From Verrucomicrobia bacterium CG1_02_43_26 (GTDB taxonomy: Bacteria; Verrucomicrobiota; Verrucomicrobiia; Opitutales; CG1-02-43-26), in contig MNWT01000019.1 of assembly GCA_001872735.1 (NCBI GenBank), positions 43,891 to 107,890 of the forward strand: a stretch of 64,000 bases of DNA, in the 5' to 3' direction. This document shows, piece by piece, positions 37,331-48,407 of the stretch; the first letter of the stretch is position 1, and the number at the start of each line of letters is the position of its first letter. A program made the position numbers and the translations under genes. The notes beneath the pieces were generated by a model. It did not search any database, was not told where the DNA came from, and was given only the letters and a program-made list of their open reading frames with translations.

Positions 37331-39790
37331 ATGAATAATAGTAGAATTGGAAACCTTTTAAATTACAATAAATCAGAAAAAGAATGCCTTCTAAAAAATC
37401 ATGAGATTAATAATTCCAGGTTAAAAGCTAAGACAAGCCCTCGCGAAACTGATCTCGTAATATTTTTGGGGCATAAAAAATATGTTTTTCAAAGCAGGTA
37501 TTTGAAGAGTATGCTAAAGGAGGTCATGGATGGAAAAATATCAGCTAAAAGCGCACTTTTTTCTATCAAAAAACATTACCTTGATGACAGCGGACAAACT
37601 AAAAAGGCACAAGAAGCTCTTGTAGACGTTTTTCCCGAAATAGAGTTTTTCGAAGATATCATCCAGAATCAGGAAAATATATCTATTGGACAAAATTCGT
37701 ATTCGGGATTTAAATACGATTTCGAGAACTATAATGGCAAAGATTTATTTGATGAAATCGTAATTGATTGCTTGCAATGCATAGCTAATTGCGATGATGA
37801 CACCGAGGCGTCAGCGGTTCAAATCATTGGTCTACTCGAAGATCGCATAACCGATATAAGAAAGCTTAATACGCAACAGCAAGCGAGGATAAACGACTTG
37901 ATCGGCTCGTTACTGCAGGACTACAAGAAGAGTAAACTGGAAGACATTTTTCATTATGATACCCATCTGTCTACTGTGGGTATATATCTAGCCGTTACAC
38001 AGGATTCATACCTAGCTCTGAAATATTTTCTAGAAACAGAAGAGGGTACTTACGACCTAAATTTCCAGGACAAGACAAGCGGTGATAATCTTTTGATCAC
38101 TGCGGTTTGCCACAAAAGTGAAGATTGTTTGGAAATACTTATAAATGAAAGGAAAAAGCACGGCAAAAGCGTTGATATGCCCATTAATAAGAATGGAGAA
38201 ACAGCATTCTTATTAAGCGCTAAACTAGGTTTTTTTAATGCTTTTGAACTGCTTTGCAAAGCAGGGGCAGATACGACTAAATTGACTAACTCTGGCATGG
38301 ATTGGCTTTACCTAGCACTGTCTAGTAAAGACAACAGCTTTATCGAAAAAATTTTGCAGGAAAACGAACACCTTCCTGACCCCCTTTGTTCTAAGGTAAT
38401 TCAACAGTCCAAGGGCATCTTGGAATATGCCTCTATATTTTCATGCGATGATCTTGTGATAAAAAATTTGCCTAAGGAGAAATTGCAGATCTCTCAACTC
38501 ATCTTCAAGTTGCATTTTTTAGGACTTATATTGTCTAAAGCCAGTGGTTCTATCGGTAGCGTCAGCAGGGCTGTTCTTTCGGACTATCTAAAAAAATATG
38601 CTGATTTAAGGCAGAATGCTATCGCGAAAAACCTTAAAGTGGTTATTGAAAACGAAGGTCATTGGGTGAATTTAACAACGCATCCGAAAAACAACCCCAT
38701 AAAGGAAAAATGCCGATGCGTTAACCTCATGTTTAACGACCTTAATCGACACACCAAAGCGTATATAGCACTCGATAATAATCCGAACTCGAATGATGAA
38801 AAATTTATCATAGATTGTAACGGGGGCGCTGAACCCGTGAAATTAGAAAGTACAACAAAAATAACCGGTTTTTTAACTGAAAAAAAGAAATCCATCGGAA
38901 AAGAGTGTTCGGGTGTGACTGTTTTCAAAGTTGTACAATTGAATGAAGAAGATAATTCCTTTAAGGAAAAAATTAAAGCGGCTAGGGAGAAAAGTCATTA
39001 TATTGAAAAAAACTTACAGTTGATTTTCAAGAAACATGTCGTAGAAAAACGTCAAGCAACCGGTAATTGTACTTATTTTAGCCCGATGTTGGCCTTAAGC
39101 ACACTGTGGGGAGTAATAGACTTAGAGCAAAGGGGTGTTTCATGGGAAGCCAATTCCGCTTATTTTCAAAAACTTAAAGCAGCATGTGCTAAACAAGAAA
39201 ATTATCAAGCATTTGAATCATGGCTATCTAAAACTGTCTTAAAAGAGGCCATGGAGATCTACAGCAAAATGGATGTGGAGCAATTTAAGGAAAAATATCC
39301 TCAGCTGTATATTGAAAAGATTGATATATTAACCCGCTCTTTAGCGCAACTTATAATAGACAGTAAAAACCAAAAGGACTTAGCCGAAATTGTAGCCTTA
39401 ATTCCGGGTAATTTATTCCAAGCTGTTTTTTCTCGAATGTACAGCCATTCGGATCAAAAACTGCCAGAGCCATTTCTTATTTACCTAGCTTATAACCATT
39501 CAAAAAAGTTTAGCAAAATACTGCAAATCGTCAGCCAAGAGCAGGTAGAAAAGCTACTTTCCATAGAGGATATATTGGGAATAAGCCTTTTGGATCATAT
39601 TTCTATGGATGCAGATCTGCTAGGCAAATTCTCCAATAAGGCACAGGCCATAATCGAAAAACTACTACAGGAAGAAGTGCCTACAAATTTGATTACGTTT
39701 AATCTTAAGAAAAGGAAACAATCATTCGGGGATTCAAGCATAACCAAAAAGAGCAAGTGCGAATTACCATTCTTTAATGATTTTAAATAA
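37331..39790 (+). CDS. Ankyrin-repeat protein with candidate thiol-protease-like domain
   Basis: Family not recognised. The 819-residue protein lacks a signal peptide and membrane helices. Residues 210-335 contain two or three ankyrin-like repeats (GDNLLITAVCHKSEDCLEIL; NGETAFLLSAKLGFFNAFEL). Residues 430-600 match the orphan at 10721-12763 and hold a possible catalytic set in CE-clan order: H444 with W445, D495, then Q575 and C580 in RQATGNCTYF. The C-terminus carries two basic clusters (KKRK 793-796, KKSK 806-809) resembling a bipartite nuclear signal. Low GC and an AT-rich upstream region suggest acquired DNA. An effector acting on host ubiquitin-like conjugates or acetylation is a hypothesis only; the H-to-D spacing is longer than in Ulp1 or YopJ. 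Confidence 0.7.
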   Translation: MNNSRIGNLLNYNKSEKECLLKNHEINNSRLKAKTSPRETDLVIFLGHKKYVFQSRYLKSMLKEVMDGKISAKSALFSIKKHYLDDSGQTKKAQEALVDVFPEIEFFEDIIQNQENISIGQNSYSGFKYDFENYNGKDLFDEIVIDCLQCIANCDDDTEASAVQIIGLLEDRITDIRKLNTQQQARINDLIGSLLQDYKKSKLEDIFHYDTHLSTVGIYLAVTQDSYLALKYFLETEEGTYDLNFQDKTSGDNLLITAVCHKSEDCLEILINERKKHGKSVDMPINKNGETAFLLSAKLGFFNAFELLCKAGADTTKLTNSGMDWLYLALSSKDNSFIEKILQENEHLPDPLCSKVIQQSKGILEYASIFSCDDLVIKNLPKEKLQISQLIFKLHFLGLILSKASGSIGSVSRAVLSDYLKKYADLRQNAIAKNLKVVIENEGHWVNLTTHPKNNPIKEKCRCVNLMFNDLNRHTKAYIALDNNPNSNDEKFIIDCNGGAEPVKLESTTKITGFLTEKKKSIGKECSGVTVFKVVQLNEEDNSFKEKIKAAREKSHYIEKNLQLIFKKHVVEKRQATGNCTYFSPMLALSTLWGVIDLEQRGVSWEANSAYFQKLKAACAKQENYQAFESWLSKTVLKEAMEIYSKMDVEQFKEKYPQLYIEKIDILTRSLAQLIIDSKNQKDLAEIVALIPGNLFQAVFSRMYSHSDQKLPEPFLIYLAYNHSKKFSKILQIVSQEQVEKLLSIEDILGISLLDHISMDADLLGKFSNKAQAIIEKLLQEEVPTNLITFNLKKRKQSFGDSSITKKSKCELPFFNDFK

Positions 39791-39843
39791 TATAAAGCCA
39801 TCGGATAGCATATATTTTATACAAATTACTGCAAACGGTTTTC

Positions 39844-39875
39844 TTGACAGTTTCGTATCTTGCCTTAAGTATATA
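39844..39875 (+). promoter_or_regulatory. Possible promoter of the hemX-hemA operon
   Basis: A consensus TTGACA (39844-39849) is followed by AAGTAT at 17 bases or TATATA at 20 bases, just upstream of ATG 39883. The -35 is perfect, the -10 is ambiguous, and the leader would be nearly absent. Confidence 0.35.
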
Positions 39876-39882
39876 GGCTAAT

Positions 39883-40689
39883 ATGGCAAATTACCTTGAA
39901 GAAACCCGCACACTCCTATGGATGGGCACCGTGCTTTATGGGCTAGCTTTTATTTTCGCGTTAGCTTCGCTTATTTTAGAGCGGCATTATAGCAGAATGA
40001 TCTTTTACACGCTGCTCGTTGGTGGGTTCTTCTTTCAAGGAATAGGCCTTTACCTGCGTGGGTTGACGTTCTTTGCGTTGCCGTTGACAAATCCCATGGA
40101 AATCGTGCAGGTCATCTCCTGGTCTTCGATGCTACTCATTCTAATGGTTCAGATGTCCTTTAGGCTCGTGTTGCTGGGCTTTTTTGGAACAGCTATGTCT
40201 ACCATCCTCGGGCTCCTTTCTCTTTCCATTGCAGGCTGGGATTACCCAAACCTGGCATCCTCTTTCGCAAACCCCTGGATAGAGTTTCACGCAGCGCTGG
40301 CTATTTTTGCTTATGGTGTTTTCGGAATCTTAGCAATCAATGCCCTGATGTACTTACTGCAACATTACGGCCTAACTCATAAACGCTTTGGAGGGCTTTT
40401 CGCTTTATTACCTTCGTTGCAGCAACTAGATGACTTAATGACTCGTCTGTTATTAATGGGGGTAACTGTTTTTACCGTAGCGTTATTCTTGGGAACGCTG
40501 ACTTGGGTGAGCGACTATAAAAGTGTCAGTTTCCACACATTGGTGTACTCATGGGTCTTATGGATATCCTATTTCTCCATTCTTATTCTTAAGGAAAAGA
40601 AACGCTGGATGAGCCGTAACGTGGGCTGGGCTTGCTTGATATTATTTTTATTCGTACTGGTTTCACTTTGGCCGATTCATACGTACTAG
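39883..40689 (+). CDS. HemX/CcsA-like cytochrome c assembly membrane protein
   Basis: The 268-residue protein has eight predicted membrane helices and belongs to the CcsA/CcmC/HemX group. Histidines expected to contact haem lie in WIEFHAALAIFAYGVF and SVSFHTLVYSWVLWISY. Absence of the long WWD-containing periplasmic loop, and the position 17 bases before hemA, match HemX, which in Bacillus lowers glutamyl-tRNA reductase levels. A cytochrome c assembly role is the alternative. Inner membrane. Confidence 0.8.
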   Translation: MANYLEETRTLLWMGTVLYGLAFIFALASLILERHYSRMIFYTLLVGGFFFQGIGLYLRGLTFFALPLTNPMEIVQVISWSSMLLILMVQMSFRLVLLGFFGTAMSTILGLLSLSIAGWDYPNLASSFANPWIEFHAALAIFAYGVFGILAINALMYLLQHYGLTHKRFGGLFALLPSLQQLDDLMTRLLLMGVTVFTVALFLGTLTWVSDYKSVSFHTLVYSWVLWISYFSILILKEKKRWMSRNVGWACLILFLFVLVSLWPIHTY

Positions 40690-40706
40690 ATTGATTTTTA
40701 GGGAAA

Positions 40707-41798
40707 ATGGAAGAACATTTATTGCTACTAGGTTGTTCGCATAAGTCTGCTCCCTTGCACGTGAGAGAAAAGTTTTCTATCTCACCTCAAGGGGTTCCTG
40801 CTCTTTATAATGAGATGAAGCGTTGCCCGGATATCTTAGAGAGCGTTGTGCTAAACACCTGCAATCGTGTGGAACTTTATTCTGTCATACGACCCGGCTT
40901 TTGCTTTGAGGGGCTTGCCAAATTTTTTTGTGCCGTAAACAACGTTAACCAAGCCCTTTTCAAAGAGCATAGCTTTGAGCAACGCGGTAAGAACGTAATT
41001 ATGCACGCCTTTTCCGTGGCTTCAGGAATCGAATCTCAAATGGTGGGGGAAACCGAGATCTTTGGTCAATTCAAAGAAGCCTATATGACCGCAAAGCAGC
41101 ACACGGCTGTTGGACCGACTTTAAATCGCATCTTTCAAAAATCCTTTCAAGCGGCAAAGTTAACCCGCACCCATACAGACATTTCACGTGGCCAGATCAG
41201 TATAGGAAATGTAGCTACGGCCTTAGCTGAGAGAATTTTTGCTAAACTAAGCAAGGTGCGCATCCTCATCATTGGCGGGGGCGAAGCCGCGGAAAAGACC
41301 TTACAGGCTTTATATAGCAGGGGAGCCCAGGATATTAATATAACGAATCGTACTTTTGAGAAAGCTCAAGAATTGGCGAGGAAATTTCACGCGCGCGCAA
41401 TCGGCTATGAGGACTATCCCTATTTACTAGATCAGTTTGACGTGATTATTTCGTCCATTTCAACAGAGAAGCCGATCCTGGAGCCTGAAATATTTTATCC
41501 TGTCATGAAAAAGCGTAAGGATGCCCCTATGTTTTTAATCGATCTCGGCGTACCTAGAAATTTTGACGCCGGAGTAGCGGACGTACCCGATGTTTATCTC
41601 TACAACATAAATGATTTGGCAAATATTGCGAACGAAAACCTGAAATCCAGACAATTCGAGATTGAAAAATGCAAAGCCCTTTTAGCAGAACGTGTTGATC
41701 ACCTCTGGAATACAATCGTTCAAAAAGGTGCTGAACAAGAAGACTTTTCTGAAGATGATATTAAAAAAGAAGATCTAGCGCCCGCGCCTGCTAATTAG
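40707..41798 (+). CDS. hemA: Glutamyl-tRNA reductase
   Basis: Reduces glutamyl-tRNA to glutamate-1-semialdehyde, the first committed step of C5-pathway haem synthesis. The 363-residue enzyme has LLGCSHKSAPL, the catalytic cysteine in NTCNRVELY (C52), GIESQMVGETEIFGQFKEAY, an NADPH-binding segment RILIIGGGEAAEKTLQAL and FLIDLGVPRNFD. It is shorter than the common 420 residues, mainly because the C-terminal dimerisation part is reduced and ends in an acidic Ala/Pro tail. Coupled to the HemX-like gene upstream; its end overlaps convergent rnc by eight bases. Confidence 0.95.
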   Translation: MEEHLLLLGCSHKSAPLHVREKFSISPQGVPALYNEMKRCPDILESVVLNTCNRVELYSVIRPGFCFEGLAKFFCAVNNVNQALFKEHSFEQRGKNVIMHAFSVASGIESQMVGETEIFGQFKEAYMTAKQHTAVGPTLNRIFQKSFQAAKLTRTHTDISRGQISIGNVATALAERIFAKLSKVRILIIGGGEAAEKTLQALYSRGAQDINITNRTFEKAQELARKFHARAIGYEDYPYLLDQFDVIISSISTEKPILEPEIFYPVMKKRKDAPMFLIDLGVPRNFDAGVADVPDVYLYNINDLANIANENLKSRQFEIEKCKALLAERVDHLWNTIVQKGAEQEDFSEDDIKKEDLAPAPAN

Positions 41799-42528
41799 TA
41801 AGATCTTCGCCCTTAGGCCGTTCCTTTTCAATCGCTATGAGTGCCTCTCTGGCTGCTGCCTCCTCTGCTTTTCGCAGTGATGAGCCAAAACCTTTTCCGT
41901 AAGGCTTGTCATCAATAAATACTTCGACTTCGAATTCCTTGCGGTGGTCCGGGCCTGTGGTCTTTAGTAAGCAGTAATTGATGGTATGCTCCTGGCGCGC
42001 CATTTGAAATAAACGTTCCTGCAGGTTGCCTTTAGGGTTATCCTGCTTCATAAGCTCGGTAAGGGCTTTCTCTACATCCCCATACCAGGTGAGTACGATC
42101 CGCTTCGTTGCTTCAAAAGAAGCATCCAGATAGATGGCCCCAATGATCGCTTCCATCACATCCTCAAGCGTAGAAATACGGCTTTGCCCCTCTGCCTTCA
42201 GTTCTGCTTCGTTCATGCGAATAAAGGAAGCAATGCCTAGGCGATTCCCTATATTGGCTAAAAAGGAACCTCTCACCAGTACAGAACGATATTTGGTAAG
42301 CTCGCCTTCACGCGCGTATGGGAAGAGGTTAAATAAATGCTCTACAATAATATGGCCCAAAATAGCATCCCCCAGGAATTCAAGTCGCTGGTAGTGCTTC
42401 GAGGGATCAGGAGACTCGATTGCGAAAGAGGGGTGCGTTAAGGCAACTTCAAGTAACGATTTATCCTTAAAGGTGTAGCCTAAAGCATTTTCTAAATCAG
42501 AAAAGTCAGAAGAGAATGAAGAGATCAT
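41791..42528 (-). CDS. rnc: Ribonuclease III
   Basis: Cleaves double-stranded RNA during rRNA processing. The 245-residue protein has the catalytic signature RLEFLGDAILG near residue 48, a second acidic site in TLEDVMEAIIGAIYLD, and a C-terminal double-stranded-RNA-binding domain (about 165-238) starting NPKGNLQERLFQ and ending RKAEEAAAREAL. The ATG at 42528 follows the parA stop immediately, so the two are probably cotranscribed with parA first. No era gene is nearby. Confidence 0.95.
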   Translation of the reverse strand: MISSFSSDFSDLENALGYTFKDKSLLEVALTHPSFAIESPDPSKHYQRLEFLGDAILGHIIVEHLFNLFPYAREGELTKYRSVLVRGSFLANIGNRLGIASFIRMNEAELKAEGQSRISTLEDVMEAIIGAIYLDASFEATKRIVLTWYGDVEKALTELMKQDNPKGNLQERLFQMARQEHTINYCLLKTTGPDHRKEFEVEVFIDDKPYGKGFGSSLRKAEEAAAREALIAIEKERPKGEDLTN

Positions 42529-43320
42529 TTACTTTTTACTCTTAGACAACTCAAAGCGCTTGATCACTTCGTTTGCAAGGCGTTTATAGGCCGTGGCTCC
42601 GTTACTCGTAGGGGAGTATTCCAGAATAGACTGGCCGAAGCTGGGGGCTTCACTCAACCGAACCGAACGAGGAATGATAGACTTGAATAATAGTTGCGGA
42701 AAATGCTGCTTAACTTCACCAAGAACCTGCTGGGAAAGGTTTGTGCGTACATCAAACATAGTCATCAAAATACCGCCGACTTCAAGAGACGGGTTAACGC
42801 CGGCATCCTTAAGCTCTTGCACAACGTTTAAAATCTGAGAAAGCCCTTCCATAGCTAAATATTCGCATTGTAGAGTGATCAGCAAATAATCCGCCGCAGC
42901 CAACCCGTTCATGGAAATAAGCCCCAAAGCCGGCGGGCAATCCAATATAATCGCTCCATATTTGGAAGAGCTTTTTATATTCTTCAAACAACGCTTCAAT
43001 TGCCCTAAATAATTATCCCGGCGACTGAGCTCTATCTCAACCGCAGCCAGGTCTACTTCAGATGGAATCACGTACAGGTTTTCTTCCTCTGTTTCAATAA
43101 TTTTATCCAACGCATTTTCATCCTGCAATAAAGGCCCATAGAGGCTGCCCCCTTCAAGACGCTCAAGGCCCAGGCCGCTCGTGGCATTCCCCTGAGGATC
43201 CATGTCCACGAGAACGGTCTTAATACCGTTACGAGCAAGGCCTACAGCAAGGTTAATAGCAGTAGTTGTCTTTCCGACTCCTCCTTTTTGGTTTGCTATG
43301 GTAATTATTTTCGCAGGCAT
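42529..43320 (-). CDS. parA: ParA/Soj-family ATPase
   Basis: Walker-type ATPase for chromosome or plasmid partition. The 263-residue protein begins [24 protein letters not shown] (deviant Walker A with the signature Lys), followed by [43 protein letters not shown] and [10 protein letters not shown], all typical of chromosomal Soj. ParB is not adjacent: the following gene is rnc and the preceding gene a histidine kinase. Chromosomal location is inferred from the housekeeping neighbours. A ParB-independent positioning role is possible. Confidence 0.92.
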   Translation of the reverse strand: MPAKIITIANQKGGVGKTTTAINLAVGLARNGIKTVLVDMDPQGNATSGLGLERLEGGSLYGPLLQDENALDKIIETEEENLYVIPSEVDLAAVEIELSRRDNYLGQLKRCLKNIKSSSKYGAIILDCPPALGLISMNGLAAADYLLITLQCEYLAMEGLSQILNVVQELKDAGVNPSLEVGGILMTMFDVRTNLSQQVLGEVKQHFPQLLFKSIIPRSVRLSEAPSFGQSILEYSPTSNGATAYKRLANEVIKRFELSKSKK

Positions 43321-43412
43321 AGGATTAAAAATGTAATCATATCCATGAATGCCGTAGAATCAAGAAAATGGCAAGGAACAATGAAAATAGAGTGAATATC
43401 TTCACAAATGCC

Positions 43413-46400
43413 TCACTTCACCTGCGTTTTCTCTAAAATAGCTCTCAGCTCATTAATAACATTAGTTAGAAGCGGGCGAGCCGTATTATAGAGGGCTTCA
43501 ACGTCTTCAAGATCTTCCAGCCTGCCCTTTTTCTCAATTTCAGCAACAACACGGGCTAACCGATCAGCACCCATTTGCTGGCTAGACGATTTTAGCGTAT
43601 GGCTAGATCGAACTAAGCGATCTATATTGGATTCCTGAATAGCGCTTTTGATTTCCTGCATAAGGCTATCGGCACTATCAATATATTTGTTAACAATATG
43701 CTCGAATTTATCTTTTAATAAATCCTGTAGGCCAGTGACCGTTGCTATATTGATATCATGTTTTTGCGAATCGGAGGACTCACCGGTGGGTTCGATCTTT
43801 TGTTGCATAATGGTTGAGGTAGTGTTGGTTAAAACTTGCTTTTCTTTGCGTACCCACTTGAGAAGTATCTTCACAATATCATCTTGTTGGACGGGTTTTG
43901 CTATATAATCATCCATACCGGCATCATAGCACTGTTGGTCATCTCCCTTCATCGCATTTGCAGTAAAGGCAATGATCGGAGTATGCACTAAATCGGCTCT
44001 ATCTTCAATCACACGGATCTTTTTAGTAGACGAAAATCCGTCCATTTCAGGCATATGGCAATCCATAAAAACGAGATCAAATGATCGCTGCATGAAGCAA
44101 TTGACCGCTTCGACTCCATTATTTGCAGCGGTAACATGGCAACCGCATTTTTCAAGCATCGTGACTGCTATTTCCTGGTTTACAAAGTTATCTTCCGCTA
44201 AGAGCACATGGGTGTGTTTAAAGTATATTTCTTGTGCTTCATTTACATGACTAGGCAAGATGGATTGGCGCATTGAAATAAAATTAACAGGTGTATGCTT
44301 GCTGTTTTTGTATAAAATTTCAGTAAGCACCTCGATCAAATCGTTGTTCCTAAGCGGCTTTATCAGGCAGCCACAAATATCCAGCTCTTGAATTTCGCTG
44401 AGCAATTTACTATCTGCCGTGTAATTTACGAGCACAGAAGGCGTGGCTGAAAAAGCAGGCATTTGCAGGCGCAACTCACGAATAAACTCAACCCCACTCA
44501 TTTCCGGCATTTGGTAATCAACGATAATAGCATCAATTTTATTTACATTTTGCGCAAGCACCCCAAACGCTTCTTTAGCTGAATGGGCTGTTATCACCTT
44601 GGCATCCGCCGCCTGAAGTTGCTCAACCGCAATCCTGCAAGCGAATTCGTTATCATCTATATAGACGATATGTTTGCCACTAATGGCAGTGCTATCTTGT
44701 TGTTGGCGAGATTCTGCCCAGGCCTTCTGATCAAATTTCAAGGCTAGCGTAAACCAAAAGATCGAACCCATATCAACATAACTGTTAACGCCAATACTGC
44801 CTCCCATAGCAGTTACTAGATCCTTACAAATCGCAAGACCAAGCCCGGTGCCGCCAAATTTTCTCGTAGTCGTACTATCCGCTTGTTCGAATTTGTGAAA
44901 AATGTTTTCAATCTTGTTTTCGGGTATACCAACACCGGTATCTTCAATACGCACATGAAATTTTATCTTATCGATCAATATTTGGCCTTCTATGTTAATT
45001 AACACATGGCCTTTCTGGGTAAACTTTATGGCATTGCTTATCAAGTTGACGAAAACTTGCTTTACTCTTGAAGCATCTCCGATGACCTTCGTTGGCAGAT
45101 TGGGGCTGAAGCGAATCAGTAACTCGATGGATTGTTCGTTAGCCTTTGTACAAAACATATCCACCGCATCTTCCACCACTTTTTTAAAATCGAAGGCAAC
45201 GGATTCCAATTCAAGCTTACCGGCCTCTATTTTAGAGTAATCCAGGATGTCATTAACGAGGTGAAGTAATGTCGTAGAGGAATTGAGTACTGAATTAATA
45301 TAATGTAATTGCTGTTTTGTCAGGCTCGTATCCCGCAATAAATTTGACATACCAATAATACCGTTCATCGGGGTGCGTATCTCATGACTCATGTTTGCCA
45401 GAAATGCCGATTTCATTTCAGTAGCGTGCTCCGCAATTTGCTTGGCTTTTTCCAGCTCTTGCGTTTTCACTTCGAGGTTGTGCGCGTACTCCTGAAGCTT
45501 TATTTCAGCCTTTTCTCGTTCCCCTATCTCTATGTTGTGCCGAGTATTTACGTGTACGTAGTCTATAACAAGGCCAACAAAGGGAACAAAATACGCAACC
45601 GCTTTCAAGAAATGTGCTATATTGAAATTATTATCAAACAATTCTCTTGAACCAAACAGCATATGCATTTGAGCAAACACATACGGAATAATGCTCACGA
45701 CCAAAGCAGTGGAAATGATCGTTGCTTTTTGCCTATTGGATTTTGCTAATACGAAAAAGGCTATCAGAAATAAACCCAGGGGAATCGTATCGTAAGGGCG
45801 TGCAATAAAGTTTTTCGGAAAAATAGCCTGCGGTAGGCTTTTGCTGGTAGCCAGGTAATGAATAATCAGATAAGCCGCAATTGCTATTACGATCCCTATC
45901 ATCAAGACGCATTTTTTCGAAACAAGACTACATCTTTTGCTATTTAAATAATAAATGCCAATAGCCGGCCCCAAGATGAGGAAAAGGGCATTAAACGCGC
46001 GCGCGGTGGACCAACTGATGGGCAAAAATTGATCCGCGGGTGCCGTTAATGTCATCAAATGCGAGGATGATAGAATATGAAAAGCGTCCATCAATCCCGT
46101 AAAGAGAAGGGTAGTCCCAATCAGGGGAATACTGATATCCTTGGTGATTCTATAGTGAGCAAAGGTGAGGACGAGTGTCAGAATCGCAATCGTAACGGCG
46201 CTCCATTCCAATATATTGTGAACGATGTCTCCCGAAATAGCATGGTATAAAGCATTAGCTTTTTGAGTAACACCTTCGCTCAATGCGATTTGGGAGATGC
46301 TGTGGTAATCAGTTTCAATACTTCTCCCGGATAGTCCAAAATCTATATTAAAAACAAGATTAAGTGTAATGGGGGAAATGCACACCAAAAACAACAAGCC

Positions 46401-46451
46401 GACCAGGAGACGCTGAAGCATTATTGGCCTACTACAAGGGGTTTCCGTCAT
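43413..46451 (-). CDS. BarA-like hybrid sensor histidine kinase with MASE3-like sensor
   Basis: The 1012-residue signalling protein is built as a four-part phosphorelay. Residues 1-305 hold about eight membrane helices, with [11 protein letters not shown] and [14 protein letters not shown] resembling a MASE3-type membrane sensor. After a short coiled coil, HisKA carries [15 protein letters not shown] (H356) and the ATPase covers about 455-570 with DTGVGIP and GGTGLGLAI. Receiver 1 has D645 in [12 protein letters not shown], receiver 2 has D797 in [13 protein letters not shown], and a C-terminal HPt domain has H951 in SSHTLKSSS. No HAMP domain is visible. No partner response regulator gene is adjacent, so the output protein is unknown. 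Confidence 0.92.
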   Translation of the reverse strand: MTETPCSRPIMLQRLLVGLLFLVCISPITLNLVFNIDFGLSGRSIETDYHSISQIALSEGVTQKANALYHAISGDIVHNILEWSAVTIAILTLVLTFAHYRITKDISIPLIGTTLLFTGLMDAFHILSSSHLMTLTAPADQFLPISWSTARAFNALFLILGPAIGIYYLNSKRCSLVSKKCVLMIGIVIAIAAYLIIHYLATSKSLPQAIFPKNFIARPYDTIPLGLFLIAFFVLAKSNRQKATIISTALVVSIIPYVFAQMHMLFGSRELFDNNFNIAHFLKAVAYFVPFVGLVIDYVHVNTRHNIEIGEREKAEIKLQEYAHNLEVKTQELEKAKQIAEHATEMKSAFLANMSHEIRTPMNGIIGMSNLLRDTSLTKQQLHYINSVLNSSTTLLHLVNDILDYSKIEAGKLELESVAFDFKKVVEDAVDMFCTKANEQSIELLIRFSPNLPTKVIGDASRVKQVFVNLISNAIKFTQKGHVLINIEGQILIDKIKFHVRIEDTGVGIPENKIENIFHKFEQADSTTTRKFGGTGLGLAICKDLVTAMGGSIGVNSYVDMGSIFWFTLALKFDQKAWAESRQQQDSTAISGKHIVYIDDNEFACRIAVEQLQAADAKVITAHSAKEAFGVLAQNVNKIDAIIVDYQMPEMSGVEFIRELRLQMPAFSATPSVLVNYTADSKLLSEIQELDICGCLIKPLRNNDLIEVLTEILYKNSKHTPVNFISMRQSILPSHVNEAQEIYFKHTHVLLAEDNFVNQEIAVTMLEKCGCHVTAANNGVEAVNCFMQRSFDLVFMDCHMPEMDGFSSTKKIRVIEDRADLVHTPIIAFTANAMKGDDQQCYDAGMDDYIAKPVQQDDIVKILLKWVRKEKQVLTNTTSTIMQQKIEPTGESSDSQKHDINIATVTGLQDLLKDKFEHIVNKYIDSADSLMQEIKSAIQESNIDRLVRSSHTLKSSSQQMGADRLARVVAEIEKKGRLEDLEDVEALYNTARPLLTNVINELRAILEKTQVK

Positions 46452-46598
46452 TGTTTTAACTCGTAAACATTAATATGTGGGGTAATGTAAAACAGATTAA
46501 TATTTTATACCGTAAGCGTAGATAGGAGTTGATCTTAGGTCAATCCCTATTAATAATTTACCCTGCATGAAAAAAGCTTGTTTGCTTGTGAAAAACTC

Positions 46599-47288
46599 AT
46601 GGATATACAGGGAATAGATAATGGCTGGATGGCATTTTTAGCCGGGGTAATTAGTAGTCCTCACTGCGTGGTGATGTGTGGGCCAATAGCTTTTATGTTA
46701 TTAAGCACAGAGCCCGGTAGCAAGCCGCGTCATACTTATCAGGCAATATATCATACTTCCCGCATATTATCGTTCGCCATATTTGGTATGCTAGCCGGTG
46801 GGCTTGGCTTAGGCTTAGTCGCTATTTTGCAGTTTCCCCCGGTAAAGGTATTTCCCTGGGTTCTTGTAGCTTTCTTTTTCCTGTTTGGAGTAGGGGCAGA
46901 TAAGTGGCTCCCCAAGCCGAAGTGGTTGAGTAAATTCTTCCAACGCATCTCGCGTTTTGCGTTTAAAATAAAAAAACCTTACGCGGCGCTTACCTTAGGG
47001 CTGGCTACCCCCATACTGCCTTGTGGCCCCTTGTATATGATCTTTTGGGTTGCTTTGCTTTCCGGATCCCCGCTAATCGGCGGTGAAATTGCATTGGGGT
47101 ATGGATTAGGAACCTTGCCGTTGATGTGGCTGGCTCAATACCCCATTTTTGCGCTCAAGAAAAACGTCTCTTGGGTGATCATTTCTTTTTTAAAGCGTTT
47201 TTTGGCTTTGGCGGGAGCTTTTTTAATCACATGGCGGGTTTTATCTGTCAATGGCCCGCTTTCAGCAGAATTTTGCTGCCCTTTCTAA
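46599..47288 (+). CDS. TauE/SafE-like membrane protein
   Basis: The 229-residue protein from ATG 46599 has about six membrane helices. It resembles the sulfite exporter TauE/SafE group, specifically the branch with GVISSPHCVVMCGP near the N-terminus and TPILPCGPLYMIF later. The paired Cys motifs (HCVVMC and PCGP) recall CcdA/DsbD and copper-handling proteins linked to cbb3 oxidase assembly. An in-frame TTG at 46578 would add seven residues and is less likely. Its place before mreB is probably chance; a role in redox or copper handling is inferred. Confidence 0.75.
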   Translation: MDIQGIDNGWMAFLAGVISSPHCVVMCGPIAFMLLSTEPGSKPRHTYQAIYHTSRILSFAIFGMLAGGLGLGLVAILQFPPVKVFPWVLVAFFFLFGVGADKWLPKPKWLSKFFQRISRFAFKIKKPYAALTLGLATPILPCGPLYMIFWVALLSGSPLIGGEIALGYGLGTLPLMWLAQYPIFALKKNVSWVIISFLKRFLALAGAFLITWRVLSVNGPLSAEFCCPF

Positions 47289-47306
47289 ATTTCTAGTAAT
47301 ATAGCT

Positions 47307-48387
<1,081 letters not shown>

Positions 48388-48407
48388 CATTCATCACTTA
48401 CCTTGTT

